Origin: Paenibacillus qinlingensis
GTDB taxonomy: Bacteria; Bacillota; Bacilli; Paenibacillales; NBRC-103111
Length of the DNA: 64,000 nt
Reading direction: 5' to 3'
Assembly (NCBI RefSeq): GCF_013204845.1
Contig: NZ_JABMKY010000013.1
Span: 124,001 to 188,000 of the forward strand
Of the stretch, positions 8,559 to 18,156 are shown in pieces. The notes below the pieces were generated by a model. It saw only the letters and a program-made list of their open reading frames with translations, was not told the origin of the DNA and did no database searches. The stretch's first letter is position 1. Each line of letters begins with the position of its first letter. Both the position numbers and the translations under genes were made by a program.

Positions 8559-10154
8559 ATGAAATTTGTCAAAAGTGTTTCTGCATCACTGGTTTTGACC
8601 ACGGCTGCTGTTGCTGTTCTTGCGGGTTGTTCAACATCGAGCACAGGCACAGACACCAAGAAAGAGAAGACGGAAAGGCCAACTATTAATATCTTTACGA
8701 CACGAATTCAGCCGAATCCTAATTCGGAAGTCATTCGACAGCTGAATGAAAAGCTTGGAGTTGACTTGAAAATTACGGCTGTGCCCGATGCAGACTATGA
8801 CACCAAGCTGAACTTGTTCGTTGCTTCTGGTGAGATGCCGGATGTCTACGGCGGCTATATTACAAGCAGCAAAGCACTGTTTGACTCGGCAGCCAATTTG
8901 ACGGAGGACGAAGTTAAGCAATACGCTCCCAACATTTATGCATCATTCGTCAGCAGAGCGGGCAATCAAAAAAGTCACATTCTCGATCTCTGGTCCAGAG
9001 ATGGCAAGCTCAAAGGTTTTAACAACGGAGCTTTGGGCAACTCTCTACCATATGGCGTTGCTATCCGTTCTGACATTTTGAAAGAACTTGGGGTTAGTAC
9101 GCCCAAAACAATTGCCGATTGGGAAATTGTTTTGAAAAAGTATAAGGAAAAATATCCGAACAATTACCCAATCACGGTTCAAAACGGCGGAGAAGCCCAA
9201 GCTATGTATTATTTCCTTTCCGCATATGGTGTGCGGCGCGATGCATGGATCTATAAGGATAACCAGATTCAATATGCACCATTTATGCCTGGGATGAGAG
9301 AAGCGCTGATTCAGCTTAACAAATGGTATAAGGCTGGCTACATCAATCCGGAGTACTACACGATGTACCAAAATACATCTGCACCAGCTGATGAGTTTGT
9401 CAATAACAACGCACTTTTTTATCAATATTACAATACGACGCTCCAAATCAATCCGCCTTTTGATGAAGGAAGTATTGGTGCGAAGCTAACAGCGAAATAT
9501 CCGAATGCCAAGCTGGATTGGGCGCCATTCCCAACGCTGGGAGACGGCAGCAAGGGTATTGTCGCTAATGCGCCGATGTTTACTAACATTGTCTTCTTCA
9601 ACAAAAAGTTAGAGAAAGATCGGGATAAGCTGCATAAAATCATGACAGCGTGGGATAAAATTTTCAGCGATCCGGAGCTGTTTACACTTGCCAAGTATGG
9701 CTTGAAAGATACGAACTATACCCTTGTTAATGGCGCTCCTGTAATCAAACAGGAATTCTCGACGAATGATGCGAAAGCCAAAGAAGGCTTCGGCTGGCCG
9801 TTTAATGGCGCTTTTGATGCGACGGACGACGTGAATGCGAAAGTGCTTCCTACTTTTGTTAAAGAAAACAGACAGAAGTTGTTGTTTGATGACAGCGGAT
9901 TGTACAGCAAGAAAAATGTGGATTACCTTGTGACCACTGATAAGCCGACGGTTGAAGGGCCAATCACTTCTGAATCTGGTGAAACGCTGGATGGTAAAAA
10001 TCAAACATACGCGACGCAATGGAACACCATGTTCACATCTGTCATCGTTGGCGAGAAATCGATTAAAGATTATGACACGTTCATAGCAGATTGGAAAAAA
10101 CAACTTGGCGATGAGTTAGTGAAGAACGCTAACCGATTGTATAACAAGAAGTAA
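8559..10154 (+). CDS. Extracellular solute-binding lipoprotein, LipO/YtcQ type
   Basis: Lipid-anchored substrate-binding protein of 531 residues, the long form usual for the LplB/YtcP transporter class. The N-terminus is basic, then hydrophobic, ending in the lipobox VLAGC. Later family features include FVASGEMPDVYGG and NGALGNSLPYGVAIR. In-frame ATGs at 8532 and 8535 are passed over for 8559, which has AAAGGGGAA about 8 nt upstream and gives a normal signal peptide. It follows the two permeases and precedes the GH38 gene by 8 nt, so all four are almost certainly one transcript. Confidence 0.92.
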   Translation: MKFVKSVSASLVLTTAAVAVLAGCSTSSTGTDTKKEKTERPTINIFTTRIQPNPNSEVIRQLNEKLGVDLKITAVPDADYDTKLNLFVASGEMPDVYGGYITSSKALFDSAANLTEDEVKQYAPNIYASFVSRAGNQKSHILDLWSRDGKLKGFNNGALGNSLPYGVAIRSDILKELGVSTPKTIADWEIVLKKYKEKYPNNYPITVQNGGEAQAMYYFLSAYGVRRDAWIYKDNQIQYAPFMPGMREALIQLNKWYKAGYINPEYYTMYQNTSAPADEFVNNNALFYQYYNTTLQINPPFDEGSIGAKLTAKYPNAKLDWAPFPTLGDGSKGIVANAPMFTNIVFFNKKLEKDRDKLHKIMTAWDKIFSDPELFTLAKYGLKDTNYTLVNGAPVIKQEFSTNDAKAKEGFGWPFNGAFDATDDVNAKVLPTFVKENRQKLLFDDSGLYSKKNVDYLVTTDKPTVEGPITSESGETLDGKNQTYATQWNTMFTSVIVGEKSIKDYDTFIADWKKQLGDELVKNANRLYNKK

Positions 10155-10162
10155 GGAGAACG

Positions 10163-13100
10163 TTGAACGCTATGCTGAATGACAAACAAACAGAACGAAT
10201 GCTGGGCAAGCTCAAGCGTTTTGAAAAAACGATCGAGCCGTACATGTTCACGAAAGTAGATACACTTAACGTAGGCATTTACAGAACGCCGGAAAGGCTC
10301 CATCGCATACCGGAGAGCTCGTTGTTCGTTCAGGCAAGCCCAGGCGAGGTCTGGGGCGGCGAGGGCCAGTACTGCTGGCTGAAAGGAAGCTACACAGTCA
10401 AGTCAGAACTGGAACAACAAACCTTGTTTCTGAAACCGCATGTCGGAGGCCACGAGACACTGTTATGGGTTAACGGAGCACCTTATGGGACGTTTACATT
10501 AAGCCATGGCAATCATTACTGCGATTTACTTAAGTCGGCAGTTCGTGGCGGCGAAGTTATTGAGATTGCGCTGGAGTCGTACGCGGGGCATTTTTCAGCG
10601 GCGAGCCAGCCTTTGGCCGAATCTCCGCGCTCCGACTTTATGCACAAGTATGAGGCGGTGGACATTTGTGTGAAAAACCATAAAATAGCCGACTTTTACT
10701 TCGACCTGAAAACCTTTAACCAAATGGCAGGCGCATTGGATAAGAACAGTTTTGTCCGTGCGAATATCATCAGGACATTAACACACATTCATGAGGTTCT
10801 CTATTATTCTCCGGATAATATTGAGCCGGAACTGTTTGAAGAAGCTGTTGAGCGAGCTAGTCTGCTGATCAAACCGTTGTACGAGTATAAGAATACGTCT
10901 CTGGCTCCGATTGCCGCAGTCATTGGTCACTCTCATATGGATACGGCATGGCGTTGGACGATTGATGAGACTGTTAAAAAGTGCGCGCGCACTTATGCGA
11001 ATCAGCTTAGCCTAATGGAGCAGTATCCGGAGTATAAGTTTGTTCAAAGTTCCGCTTATCACGGGAAAATGATGCTGGAACATTATCCAGCTTTGTTTGA
11101 GAGAATCAAAGCTGCGGTCAAAGCCGGTCGGTATGAACCGAATGGTGCGGTTTGGATCGAATGCGACGGCAATTTGGTTGGCGGGGAAATGATGCTGCGG
11201 CAGTTCGTCTGGGGGCAGCGATTCACGCAGGAGCATTTTGACTATACGTCGAACTGCTTCTGGCTGCCGGATACGTTCGGATACAGTCCATCCATCCCAC
11301 AGATCATGAAGGGGTGCGGAGTTGACTACTTCTTGACGACCAAGATGTCGTGGAACGATACGAATAAATTTCCGTACGACACCTTTTATTGGCAAGGGCT
11401 GGATGGAACGAGAGTGTTGTCGCACTTGAACAAAACGCATCTGTGGCCGGATCCAGAAACTTGTATTGACTCCGTCATGGACGGACATCGCTCCAAGGAT
11501 GCCATAACGGACAAAACGGTTTCCAATATGCGCCTGCTAGCCTACGGGTATGGTGATGGCGGCGGCGGCCCGCAATTTGAAATGATTGAAATGGCGCGGA
11601 GAAGCAGTGATTTGGAAGGCTGTCCTAGAGTGGAGACAATGTTCGTTGGCGATTTCATGCAGAGACTGGAGCAGTCGTTGACGAACCCACCCGTATATGC
11701 AGGTGAGCTGTATCTTGAGCTTCACAGGGGCACGTTAACCAATCAGCATACAATCAAACGCAACAATCGTTTGTCCGAGATTCGCGTGCATGATTTGGAA
11801 TATTTTACGGTGAGAGATGCGGTCAACCGAGATGAGATATGCCGAGATACCGAGATTAAGCCTCTCGTAGAGACATTGCTAATTAATCAATTTCATGATG
11901 TTTTGCCAGGAACGTCGATTCCGGACGTGCATGACCGCAGTATCTTGGAAACGACACACCTTATTCAGCAAGCGGATAAGCTGATCCGAAACGTCGTGCC
12001 TGTCCAACCATCGGTCAATAAAGTCTCGATTATGAACACCTTATCCTTTGATCGCAGCGATACGATTTATGTAGAGGCTATCGATGGCTGCGTGATCCAA
12101 GGAGATTACGCACAGCAGCGAGTAACCGATCTGTGGGGGTGCAAGCAGCTTGCAGTCGCGGGTGTCACAATAAAGGCTTTATCGTCTGAGGTGCTGGAGC
12201 AGGTGGAAGGCGAACCAAGTCAAGCCTCTTGCTTCCATTACGAGAACAATACGCTGGATACGCCATTTTACAAAGTGGTTTTTAACGAGAAGAAGTATCT
12301 CGCATCGTTGATCGATAAGAGTTTAAACAGGGAGCTTAGAGGGCAAGGTTATGCGTTGAATACGCTGCTGATGGCAGAGGATGTCCCGACCGCTTGGGAC
12401 AGTTGGGATATTGATGCAGATGTTGAACTGAAGTTCAAGGACAGCGCCGAGCTGCTCTCGAGCGAAATCGTATCCGAAGGACTCGTGGAATTTAGAATTC
12501 GCAATCACTATAAACTGACTGCCAAATCGAGCTTGCTGCAGGATGTCATTTTCTATGGTAATAGTAAGCAAGTGAAGTTCGAGACGCTGATGAATTGGCA
12601 AGATGATCACCGATTGTTAAAGACGGTCTTCGATACGAGTGTTTTTGCGGATTTTGCGAGGCAAGAGCTGCAATTCGGGTATATCAAGCGTCCAACGACA
12701 CGCAATACGGATATTGAAAAAGCAAAATTCGAAGTATGCAATCATAAATATACCGATTTGTCGGAAAACAAGTACGGTGTCGCGATGTTAAACGATTGCA
12801 AATATGGTATATCCGTTCACCAATCTCAGTTAGGGCTGACGCTTCATAAAGGTGGTTGCCGACCGGATTACAGGGGAGACAAAGGCGAGCACAGCTGTTC
12901 ATACGCCTTCCTGCCGCATCATAGCGGTTTCGATGCAGATTCCGTCATCAAGCCTGCCTATGCGTTCAATTATAAACCAATCATCTTGCCTGGCGTATGC
13001 AGCCTCGATTCATTCATTCGCGTAAGCGAGCCTAATGTAATCATTGAAGCAATCAAGCCATGTGAAGATAACGAGAAGGCTTATATCGTTAGGTTGTACG

Positions 13101-13273
13101 AAGCAGAGGGGACCTATACGAATTCGACGCTGGCGTTTGCGGATGATATGAGCCAAGCGACGCTCACCAATATGCTGGAGGAAGATATAGAGCCGTTAGA
13201 AGCGAAGAACGAGATCGTACTTAGCTTTAAGCCTTTTGAAATTAAAACAATGAAGATTAGCTACTCCGAGTAA
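10163..13273 (+). CDS. Alpha-mannosidase, glycoside hydrolase family 38
   Basis: Large cytoplasmic enzyme (1036 residues, usual for GH38) with no signal peptide, expected to release alpha-linked mannose from imported oligosaccharides. The metal-binding signature GHSHMDTAWRW lies near residues 254-264. The probable nucleophile is the Asp in WLPDTFGYS near residue 369, and NQFHDVLPGTSI supplies another conserved His/Asp pair. The N-terminal 200 residues match the beta-domain that precedes the catalytic domain, and the C-terminal half is the usual beta-sandwich region. The start is uncertain: AAGGAG is 4 nt before the TTG at 10163 and 13 nt before the ATG at 10172. It is the last gene of the importer operon and is followed by a strong terminator. 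Confidence 0.92.
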   Translation: MNAMLNDKQTERMLGKLKRFEKTIEPYMFTKVDTLNVGIYRTPERLHRIPESSLFVQASPGEVWGGEGQYCWLKGSYTVKSELEQQTLFLKPHVGGHETLLWVNGAPYGTFTLSHGNHYCDLLKSAVRGGEVIEIALESYAGHFSAASQPLAESPRSDFMHKYEAVDICVKNHKIADFYFDLKTFNQMAGALDKNSFVRANIIRTLTHIHEVLYYSPDNIEPELFEEAVERASLLIKPLYEYKNTSLAPIAAVIGHSHMDTAWRWTIDETVKKCARTYANQLSLMEQYPEYKFVQSSAYHGKMMLEHYPALFERIKAAVKAGRYEPNGAVWIECDGNLVGGEMMLRQFVWGQRFTQEHFDYTSNCFWLPDTFGYSPSIPQIMKGCGVDYFLTTKMSWNDTNKFPYDTFYWQGLDGTRVLSHLNKTHLWPDPETCIDSVMDGHRSKDAITDKTVSNMRLLAYGYGDGGGGPQFEMIEMARRSSDLEGCPRVETMFVGDFMQRLEQSLTNPPVYAGELYLELHRGTLTNQHTIKRNNRLSEIRVHDLEYFTVRDAVNRDEICRDTEIKPLVETLLINQFHDVLPGTSIPDVHDRSILETTHLIQQADKLIRNVVPVQPSVNKVSIMNTLSFDRSDTIYVEAIDGCVIQGDYAQQRVTDLWGCKQLAVAGVTIKALSSEVLEQVEGEPSQASCFHYENNTLDTPFYKVVFNEKKYLASLIDKSLNRELRGQGYALNTLLMAEDVPTAWDSWDIDADVELKFKDSAELLSSEIVSEGLVEFRIRNHYKLTAKSSLLQDVIFYGNSKQVKFETLMNWQDDHRLLKTVFDTSVFADFARQELQFGYIKRPTTRNTDIEKAKFEVCNHKYTDLSENKYGVAMLNDCKYGISVHQSQLGLTLHKGGCRPDYRGDKGEHSCSYAFLPHHSGFDADSVIKPAYAFNYKPIILPGVCSLDSFIRVSEPNVIIEAIKPCEDNEKAYIVRLYEAEGTYTNSTLAFADDMSQATLTNMLEEDIEPLEAKNEIVLSFKPFEIKTMKISYSE

Positions 13274-13283
13274 AGCAGCAATT

Positions 13284-13325
13284 AAAAATAAATCTGCCGA
13301 AAATATATGGCAGATTTATTTTTTT
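13284..13325. terminator. Bidirectional intrinsic terminator
   Basis: A perfect 15-bp stem (AAAAATAAATCTGCC with its complement) around a 10-nt loop, with A-rich and T-rich flanks. It lies between the convergent mannosidase and response regulator genes and should serve both. Confidence 0.9.
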
Positions 13326-13348
13326 AACCTATTTGCAAGTAGCTCTGT

Positions 13349-14908
13349 TTATCTTTGTTCCCGGCCGTCCATAAATTGTTTTGGACTTTTCCCAGTCATT
13401 TTTTTGAATGTTCGGCTGAAATGTTCAGGGGAGGTATAACCCACTTTTTCGCATATTTCATAAATTTTCAGGTTGGATGACTTTATAAATTCAATCGCTT
13501 TGGTGATACGAGTGTGCGCCAGGTAATTGGTAAATGTGGTATCCCCTTTTTCTGAGAACAGACGACTGAGATAACTGCTGTTGATATTTAACTTGTTGGC
13601 CACGGATTGCAGGTTAATATCGGACATATAATTTTCTTCCACGTAATGCTTAACCTGGTTGATCATTGAATTCTCACCATTATGGGCCTTCACGATGGAA
13701 ATCGCGGAGGACAGCCATTTATTCAGCGAATCCAAATCACCATAGAATTTTAAGTGATCTTCATACGTTTTGCTTAGCTCGCGCAATTCGCCGTAAAGCC
13801 CGTTTTGCAACGCAAAATCCATGAGAATGAAATGATACTTCATGTAAAGCTCTTTGATCGCCCGAATATGACTGGCACTCACGAATTGTGGGGTAATGCT
13901 TATCTTCTGAATGTCCGGTTTGCGTTTGTCAAAAAGGATGGCACTCAACTGGTCCTTTAAAATGGAAATTTGTTGTCGGCTATCGATTGTCAGCGGTGGT
14001 GTCTCTTCGAATTGTGCCGAATATGGAATGATTGAACCGTTGCCTGCAACAAAGCAATAATCAACGGACAGCCTCGCCTCATGAAGGAGCTGCGGCAGCG
14101 AGGAAAAATCGCAAGAAACACGACTTACACCGAGGTTGATACGGAATCCATTTGGACGAAAAGTGCCAATGGCATGTCTTACATGTTGCATGATGCAACT
14201 CTCGGATTCCTGCCTGGCATAGAGCGTAAGAATTAAATATTCAAATGGTGATGTCTGAATAATTTCGACGTGCGCCTGACTGCTAAAGGCGAGAATCTCT
14301 TCGTCAGGAGAGAGGCACATCGCGATCGTCTCCTTCATGGTTGCCTCAGGTGTGGCGGCATGTGCATCAAGTTTATTCAATCGCAATAGAAGTAAGGTTA
14401 CGCGCTTTTTTTCCTGATTGCACAGCAATTCCTGCAAGGTGTCGAGATCGCTTGCCTTAATATTCTCCGCTGCCAGCCGGCTTAATAACGTCTCTTTCAT
14501 CAAATCTTTGCTGGAGATGGCGGCTAATTGTGGGCGATCGTTTAACCGCAGATTGGATAAGGTGTGGTTAATATGCTCTTCTGTCATTTCCGATTTCAAT
14601 AAATAATCTTTAGCACCTAGCAAGAAGGCTTCTTTGACCAAATGAAACTCGTTAAAGGCGCTAATGACAAGAAAGGTGATGTTGGGTCTAATGACTAATG
14701 ACTCTTTGATCAGCTGTAAACCGTCCATGATCGGCATTCTCAAGTCCGTAATGACCAAGTCGATGTGCGTATCATCCTTAATCCGCTCATAGGCATCTTG
14801 CCCATTGTAGAACTCGCCTACCAAATTTAAAGACAAGTGATCCCATTGAATCATGGTCTTAAGCATTTGTCTGACATAAGGCTCGTCGTCGACAATAATG
14901 GCATTCAT
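13349..14908 (-). CDS. YesN-type response regulator, AraC DNA-binding domain
   Basis: Response regulator of 519 residues. The receiver domain opens MNAIIVDDEPYVRQM, with the phospho-acceptor Asp in LVITDLRMPIMDG near residue 55. The C-terminal AraC-type domain has two helix-turn-helix motifs, with INLQSVANKLNINSSYLSRL and a later YTSPEHFSRTFKKMTGKSP. The start overlaps the stop of the kinase gene by 4 bp, so the pair is translationally coupled. It converges on the importer/mannosidase operon, which is the most obvious target by position. If the kinase is damaged (see that entry), this regulator may lack its normal input. Confidence 0.92.
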   Translation of the reverse strand: MNAIIVDDEPYVRQMLKTMIQWDHLSLNLVGEFYNGQDAYERIKDDTHIDLVITDLRMPIMDGLQLIKESLVIRPNITFLVISAFNEFHLVKEAFLLGAKDYLLKSEMTEEHINHTLSNLRLNDRPQLAAISSKDLMKETLLSRLAAENIKASDLDTLQELLCNQEKKRVTLLLLRLNKLDAHAATPEATMKETIAMCLSPDEEILAFSSQAHVEIIQTSPFEYLILTLYARQESESCIMQHVRHAIGTFRPNGFRINLGVSRVSCDFSSLPQLLHEARLSVDYCFVAGNGSIIPYSAQFEETPPLTIDSRQQISILKDQLSAILFDKRKPDIQKISITPQFVSASHIRAIKELYMKYHFILMDFALQNGLYGELRELSKTYEDHLKFYGDLDSLNKWLSSAISIVKAHNGENSMINQVKHYVEENYMSDINLQSVANKLNINSSYLSRLFSEKGDTTFTNYLAHTRITKAIEFIKSSNLKIYEICEKVGYTSPEHFSRTFKKMTGKSPKQFMDGREQR

Positions 14909-16692
14909 CGATAGCTTGCACCTCCTTCGCCGATAAAGTGAGCGTCCGCATCTTCCATATTATTGAGTATCGGTAAAATGATATACACGTTGGTGAAAGA
15001 ACTTGCCACACTCTCGATTTCGATGCCGTAAGGTTCTCCGTACTGGAGCCGGATTCTTTTGTGGATGTTCACAAAGCCGATTCGCAGGGAATCCGAGGTA
15101 GTTGTCGGTTGATGATCGAGCAAGTTGTCCTTGATGGAGCGTGATATTCCAATTCCGTTATCGTGAACAGAGAGAACGAGGGTCGTATTATTTTTAAGAT
15201 AAGAGGATAAAATGATGCTTGCTTTGGCGCCCGTATTCAAATTGTGATTCAAGCCGTGCATGATGGAATTTTCCACGATAGGCTGCAAAATCATATGCGG
15301 CACCAGCAAATGCGAGGTATATTCCTCAATCTGATATTCAACATGCAACTGGTTATCATACCTCAACTGCTGCAAACGGATATAGTCTTGAATATTCTGC
15401 ATCTCTTCTCTCAAAGCTATCACATTGCTGGGATGACTAAGTGTATTACGAAGCAATCGACTTAATGTGACTAGCATATGGGCTGTCGTTTCATCCTTAT
15501 GTTTCATTGCTGAAAAACGAATGGAGTTAATCGTGTTGTATAAAAAATGGGGATTGATTTGATATTTAAGCATATCGATCTCGGATTTACGTTTCTGGTG
15601 TTCGATTTCAATCGTATGCCGAAATAAGTTGTCGATGCGCTCCACCATTTGATTGAATCCGCTTGCAATTTGGCTGATTTCGTTTTTGGAATTAGGCGCG
15701 ACGGCCATTTTAATATTCATTTCTCCGACCTTTTTCATGGCATTGGCCAGTCGCTTAATCGGGAGCAGTATCTCTTTCGAAATAAAAAAAGAAAACAGAA
15801 TCATAAGCATCAGTAAGGCTACGACAAGAATGATAGAAAAGAGAATAATTGCTGAAGAAGCTTCGGTGACATGTTTCGATGAGGACAGTTGGACGATACG
15901 CCAATTGGTCACATTCGACTTGTTCAGTAAAACAAAAAAGTTATCGAGATACGAGATATTATCCAAGCTCTGATTAGGTGGAAGCTGCTGTGTCATGGAT
16001 GCAATACGATGATCGCTAATCGGGAGAAGATGGTCGTTTCCGGCAATCACCGTATTGTCGGTATCCAATACGCGAATGATGCTGTCGGAGAATCGGAGCT
16101 GGTTGCTTAGAAGATCATTCATCGTTTGCTGTTTGACCAGCAGAATAATTTGGCACAGGCTCTCAGATGGATTATTTCCCATAATATTATAAATGTTTTT
16201 GGTGATGATTGAATATTTCCCTTCGAATACGCCGAAAGGGGTGAGTTGATTGCTGAACCAGCGCATATTAGGGCTAGCTTCGGTGCTGGCAATGATCGGA
16301 TTGTTCTTGAAGTCAGTGGTAACGGAAACGAAGGACTTGTAGCTGTACACGACGCGTCCGTCAATGACAACCATGGCGGCGGAAACGACATCGTCGGTTG
16401 CAAACAAGCTTTTGATTTGAGGGTCAAGGCTCATCGTTCCGGTATATTTGGCATGCTGGATATCCCCGTGCTTGATGTCGCTTAACCCTGAGAGAACGAA
16501 ACTATAGAAAGTGGTTGAATTCGACAAGATGTCCATATACTTTTGAAACCTTGTATAGAGATCATCAAGGGAAGCCTGGCTTTGACGTATATCAAACGAA
16601 ATCGTATTAACAAGCTCTTTTTGAGCGTTAGTTTTAATGTTGTAGTAAGAATAATAGGAAAGTGCGAGAAGCGGGATGACGGAAAGAAACAA
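14905..16692 (-). CDS. YesM-type sensor histidine kinase, 5' end doubtful
   Basis: Membrane histidine kinase of 595 residues as read from the TTG at 16692. It has a truncated first transmembrane helix (FLSVIPLLALSYY), a sensor region, a second helix (ILVVALLMLMILFSFFI), HAMP, the kinase box KYQINPHFLYNT near residue 380, and HATPase motifs LQPIVENSIMHG and DNGIGIS. The TTG has no ribosome site. Upstream, a strong GGAGGTGAT (16735-16743) precedes another frame encoding KAKIQYQF, the expected start of such kinases. One extra T in the run at 16703-16706 would join the two frames, and the codon spaced for initiation is ATT (16728-16730), not ATG. So the 5' end is either mutated or misread. The body of the gene is intact. 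Confidence 0.82.
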   Translation of the reverse strand: MFLSVIPLLALSYYSYYNIKTNAQKELVNTISFDIRQSQASLDDLYTRFQKYMDILSNSTTFYSFVLSGLSDIKHGDIQHAKYTGTMSLDPQIKSLFATDDVVSAAMVVIDGRVVYSYKSFVSVTTDFKNNPIIASTEASPNMRWFSNQLTPFGVFEGKYSIITKNIYNIMGNNPSESLCQIILLVKQQTMNDLLSNQLRFSDSIIRVLDTDNTVIAGNDHLLPISDHRIASMTQQLPPNQSLDNISYLDNFFVLLNKSNVTNWRIVQLSSSKHVTEASSAIILFSIILVVALLMLMILFSFFISKEILLPIKRLANAMKKVGEMNIKMAVAPNSKNEISQIASGFNQMVERIDNLFRHTIEIEHQKRKSEIDMLKYQINPHFLYNTINSIRFSAMKHKDETTAHMLVTLSRLLRNTLSHPSNVIALREEMQNIQDYIRLQQLRYDNQLHVEYQIEEYTSHLLVPHMILQPIVENSIMHGLNHNLNTGAKASIILSSYLKNNTTLVLSVHDNGIGISRSIKDNLLDHQPTTTSDSLRIGFVNIHKRIRLQYGEPYGIEIESVASSFTNVYIILPILNNMEDADAHFIGEGGASYR

Positions 16693-16734
16693 ATAGTAGA
16701 TGAAAATTGATATTGAATTTTCGCTTTAATCGGA

Positions 16735-16743
16735 ATCACCTCC
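16735..16743 (-). promoter_or_regulatory. Strong Shine-Dalgarno for the histidine kinase
   Basis: On the minus strand this reads GGAGGTGAT, close to the full complement of the 16S tail. The codon 4-6 nt downstream at 16728-16730 is ATT, followed by AAAGCG. This marks the true translation start of the kinase gene about 36 bp upstream of the TTG that heads the intact frame. Confidence 0.7.
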
Positions 16744-16768
16744 ATGGTAATCAATGATGTTATATATG

Positions 16769-16782
16769 AATATACAACATAT
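16769..16782. promoter_or_regulatory. Candidate operator shared with the GntR/LacI regulator gene (copy 1)
   Basis: AATATACAACATAT lies between the divergent kinase start and the regulator stop, in an AT-rich stretch. A 13-of-14 match is upstream of the regulator gene itself at 18015-18028. It may link the kinase pair to the AraR-like regulator. Confidence 0.4.
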
Positions 16783-16864
16783 AAATTAATAGAACATGAA
16801 TGTTGTAATGCACGTAAGAAGGCATCGAAGGTATCGAAGGCGTCCTATCTCTGGTGATAACGCG

Positions 16865-17980
16865 CTAGGATCGAGCGGGATTCGGACTTGTCGTCGAGTC
16901 GCGGACAACGAGATCGCTTGTGAGCCCCATGTTGCGACGTTCTTGACTGGGGTTCTGGATCAAGGAGAGCACCAGTTTCGCGGCTTCGCTGCCTATCAGC
17001 TTCTCGTTCTGATTGACATAGGTTAGCGGAACTTCCGATAGTTCGGACTTTTCATAGTCGTCGAAGCAGACAACCGATAGATCCCTCGGAACGTTGAGAC
17101 CTAAGTCTCGGGCAGCTTTCATGGCGAACAGGCCGATCGTTGAAGTCGTCGTTACGATGGCGGAAACGTCCGGATTGTCCAGGATATACTGCTTGATTTG
17201 GTCATAGACCGGCAAACCGCTGTTCGGAATTAGGCGCAGTCGATAGTCGATGAACAGTCCGGCATCGCTCAAAGCCTGCTCGTATCCGCGGAGCCGATCT
17301 TCAATGCTCGTTGTGCCGGTGATCGAGGTGCTGATGAAGCTGATCTTGGTATGACCGAGACTTGTCAAATGTTTGGTAGCATCGTACGCGCCGGCAAAAT
17401 TATCGGAGCTTACACAGTTGGCGTCAAGTCCGCGCAAATACCGATCTACGATGACAAGCGGATAATTGCCCAGGGTTAACTTCAGGATTTCATTATTAAA
17501 AGTTTCGCCCTCCACAGGGTAAATAATAATACCTTTCATCCCGAGTTGGGTAAGTTCTTTCAGTTGTTTAATTTCCAAATCCTGCCTATCGTGGGTCAGT
17601 CGAAAGATGAGGTGATAACCATGCGCAGCCAGTTCCTGTTCAATGCCGGTCATTAAGTTGGCGGTAAACAGATTGTCAAGACGAGGCATAAGGAAGGCTA
17701 CACATGAACCCATGGTTTCCTTAGGCTCGTATGCCAGAAATGGCGGAGATGCGTTGTCGGCGATATAGGAGCCTTTGCCTTGAATGCGGTAGATCAGGCC
17801 TTGTTCCACGATATCGGCCATCGCGTTTTTAACCGTAATGCGGCTGACGTCGAACTGTTCGGCAAGCTCATTCTCCGAGGGCAGCTTGTCACCGGGCTGC
17901 CAGATGCCTTGCTGAATTTGGTTCATAATGTAAGTTTTTAATTGAATGTACATGGGAATCCTTGCCGGTGTGCTAGACAT
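16865..17980 (-). CDS. AraR-like regulator (GntR winged helix + LacI-type sugar-binding domain)
   Basis: Cytoplasmic repressor of about 371 residues. The first 70 residues form a GntR-type winged helix (LPSENELAEQFDVSRITVKN). The remainder is a periplasmic-binding-protein-like ligand domain of the LacI/GalR type (FLMPRLDNLFTANLMTGIEQ, later VVCFDDYEKSELSEVPLTYV). This architecture is that of AraR. An ATG at 17989 is only 2 nt from AAGGGG, so the in-frame ATG at 17980 (11 nt away) is preferred. It is divergent from the heparinase-like gene, its most likely target. The inducing sugar cannot be read from the sequence. Confidence 0.88.
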   Translation of the reverse strand: MSSTPARIPMYIQLKTYIMNQIQQGIWQPGDKLPSENELAEQFDVSRITVKNAMADIVEQGLIYRIQGKGSYIADNASPPFLAYEPKETMGSCVAFLMPRLDNLFTANLMTGIEQELAAHGYHLIFRLTHDRQDLEIKQLKELTQLGMKGIIIYPVEGETFNNEILKLTLGNYPLVIVDRYLRGLDANCVSSDNFAGAYDATKHLTSLGHTKISFISTSITGTTSIEDRLRGYEQALSDAGLFIDYRLRLIPNSGLPVYDQIKQYILDNPDVSAIVTTTSTIGLFAMKAARDLGLNVPRDLSVVCFDDYEKSELSEVPLTYVNQNEKLIGSEAAKLVLSLIQNPSQERRNMGLTSDLVVRDSTTSPNPARS

Positions 17981-18014
17981 ACATTTCATTTCCCCTTGTA
18001 TTAAGAATATAACA

Positions 18015-18028
18015 AATATACAACTTAT
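18015..18028. promoter_or_regulatory. Candidate operator of the GntR/LacI regulator (copy 2)
   Basis: AATATACAACTTAT differs from the copy at 16769-16782 at one position only. It sits in the 176-bp divergent region between this regulator and the heparinase-like gene, where an autoregulatory operator would be expected. Confidence 0.45.
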
Positions 18029-18156
18029 TTATATATTCGTAAAGGAGTGCAAGTTATGCTACACAAACACGCACGTTGTGTCACATTCAGACTGGAATCA
18101 GAAATAGTATATGCCCTTTGCAGCAGAAATCGTAACAATAGGAGGAAGAGTGAACA

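Noticed and set aside
16482..16754. Separate 90-codon minus-strand gene upstream of the kinase
   Set aside because: Its N-terminus is the out-of-frame head of the histidine kinase; the rest is a shadow of the kinase frame.
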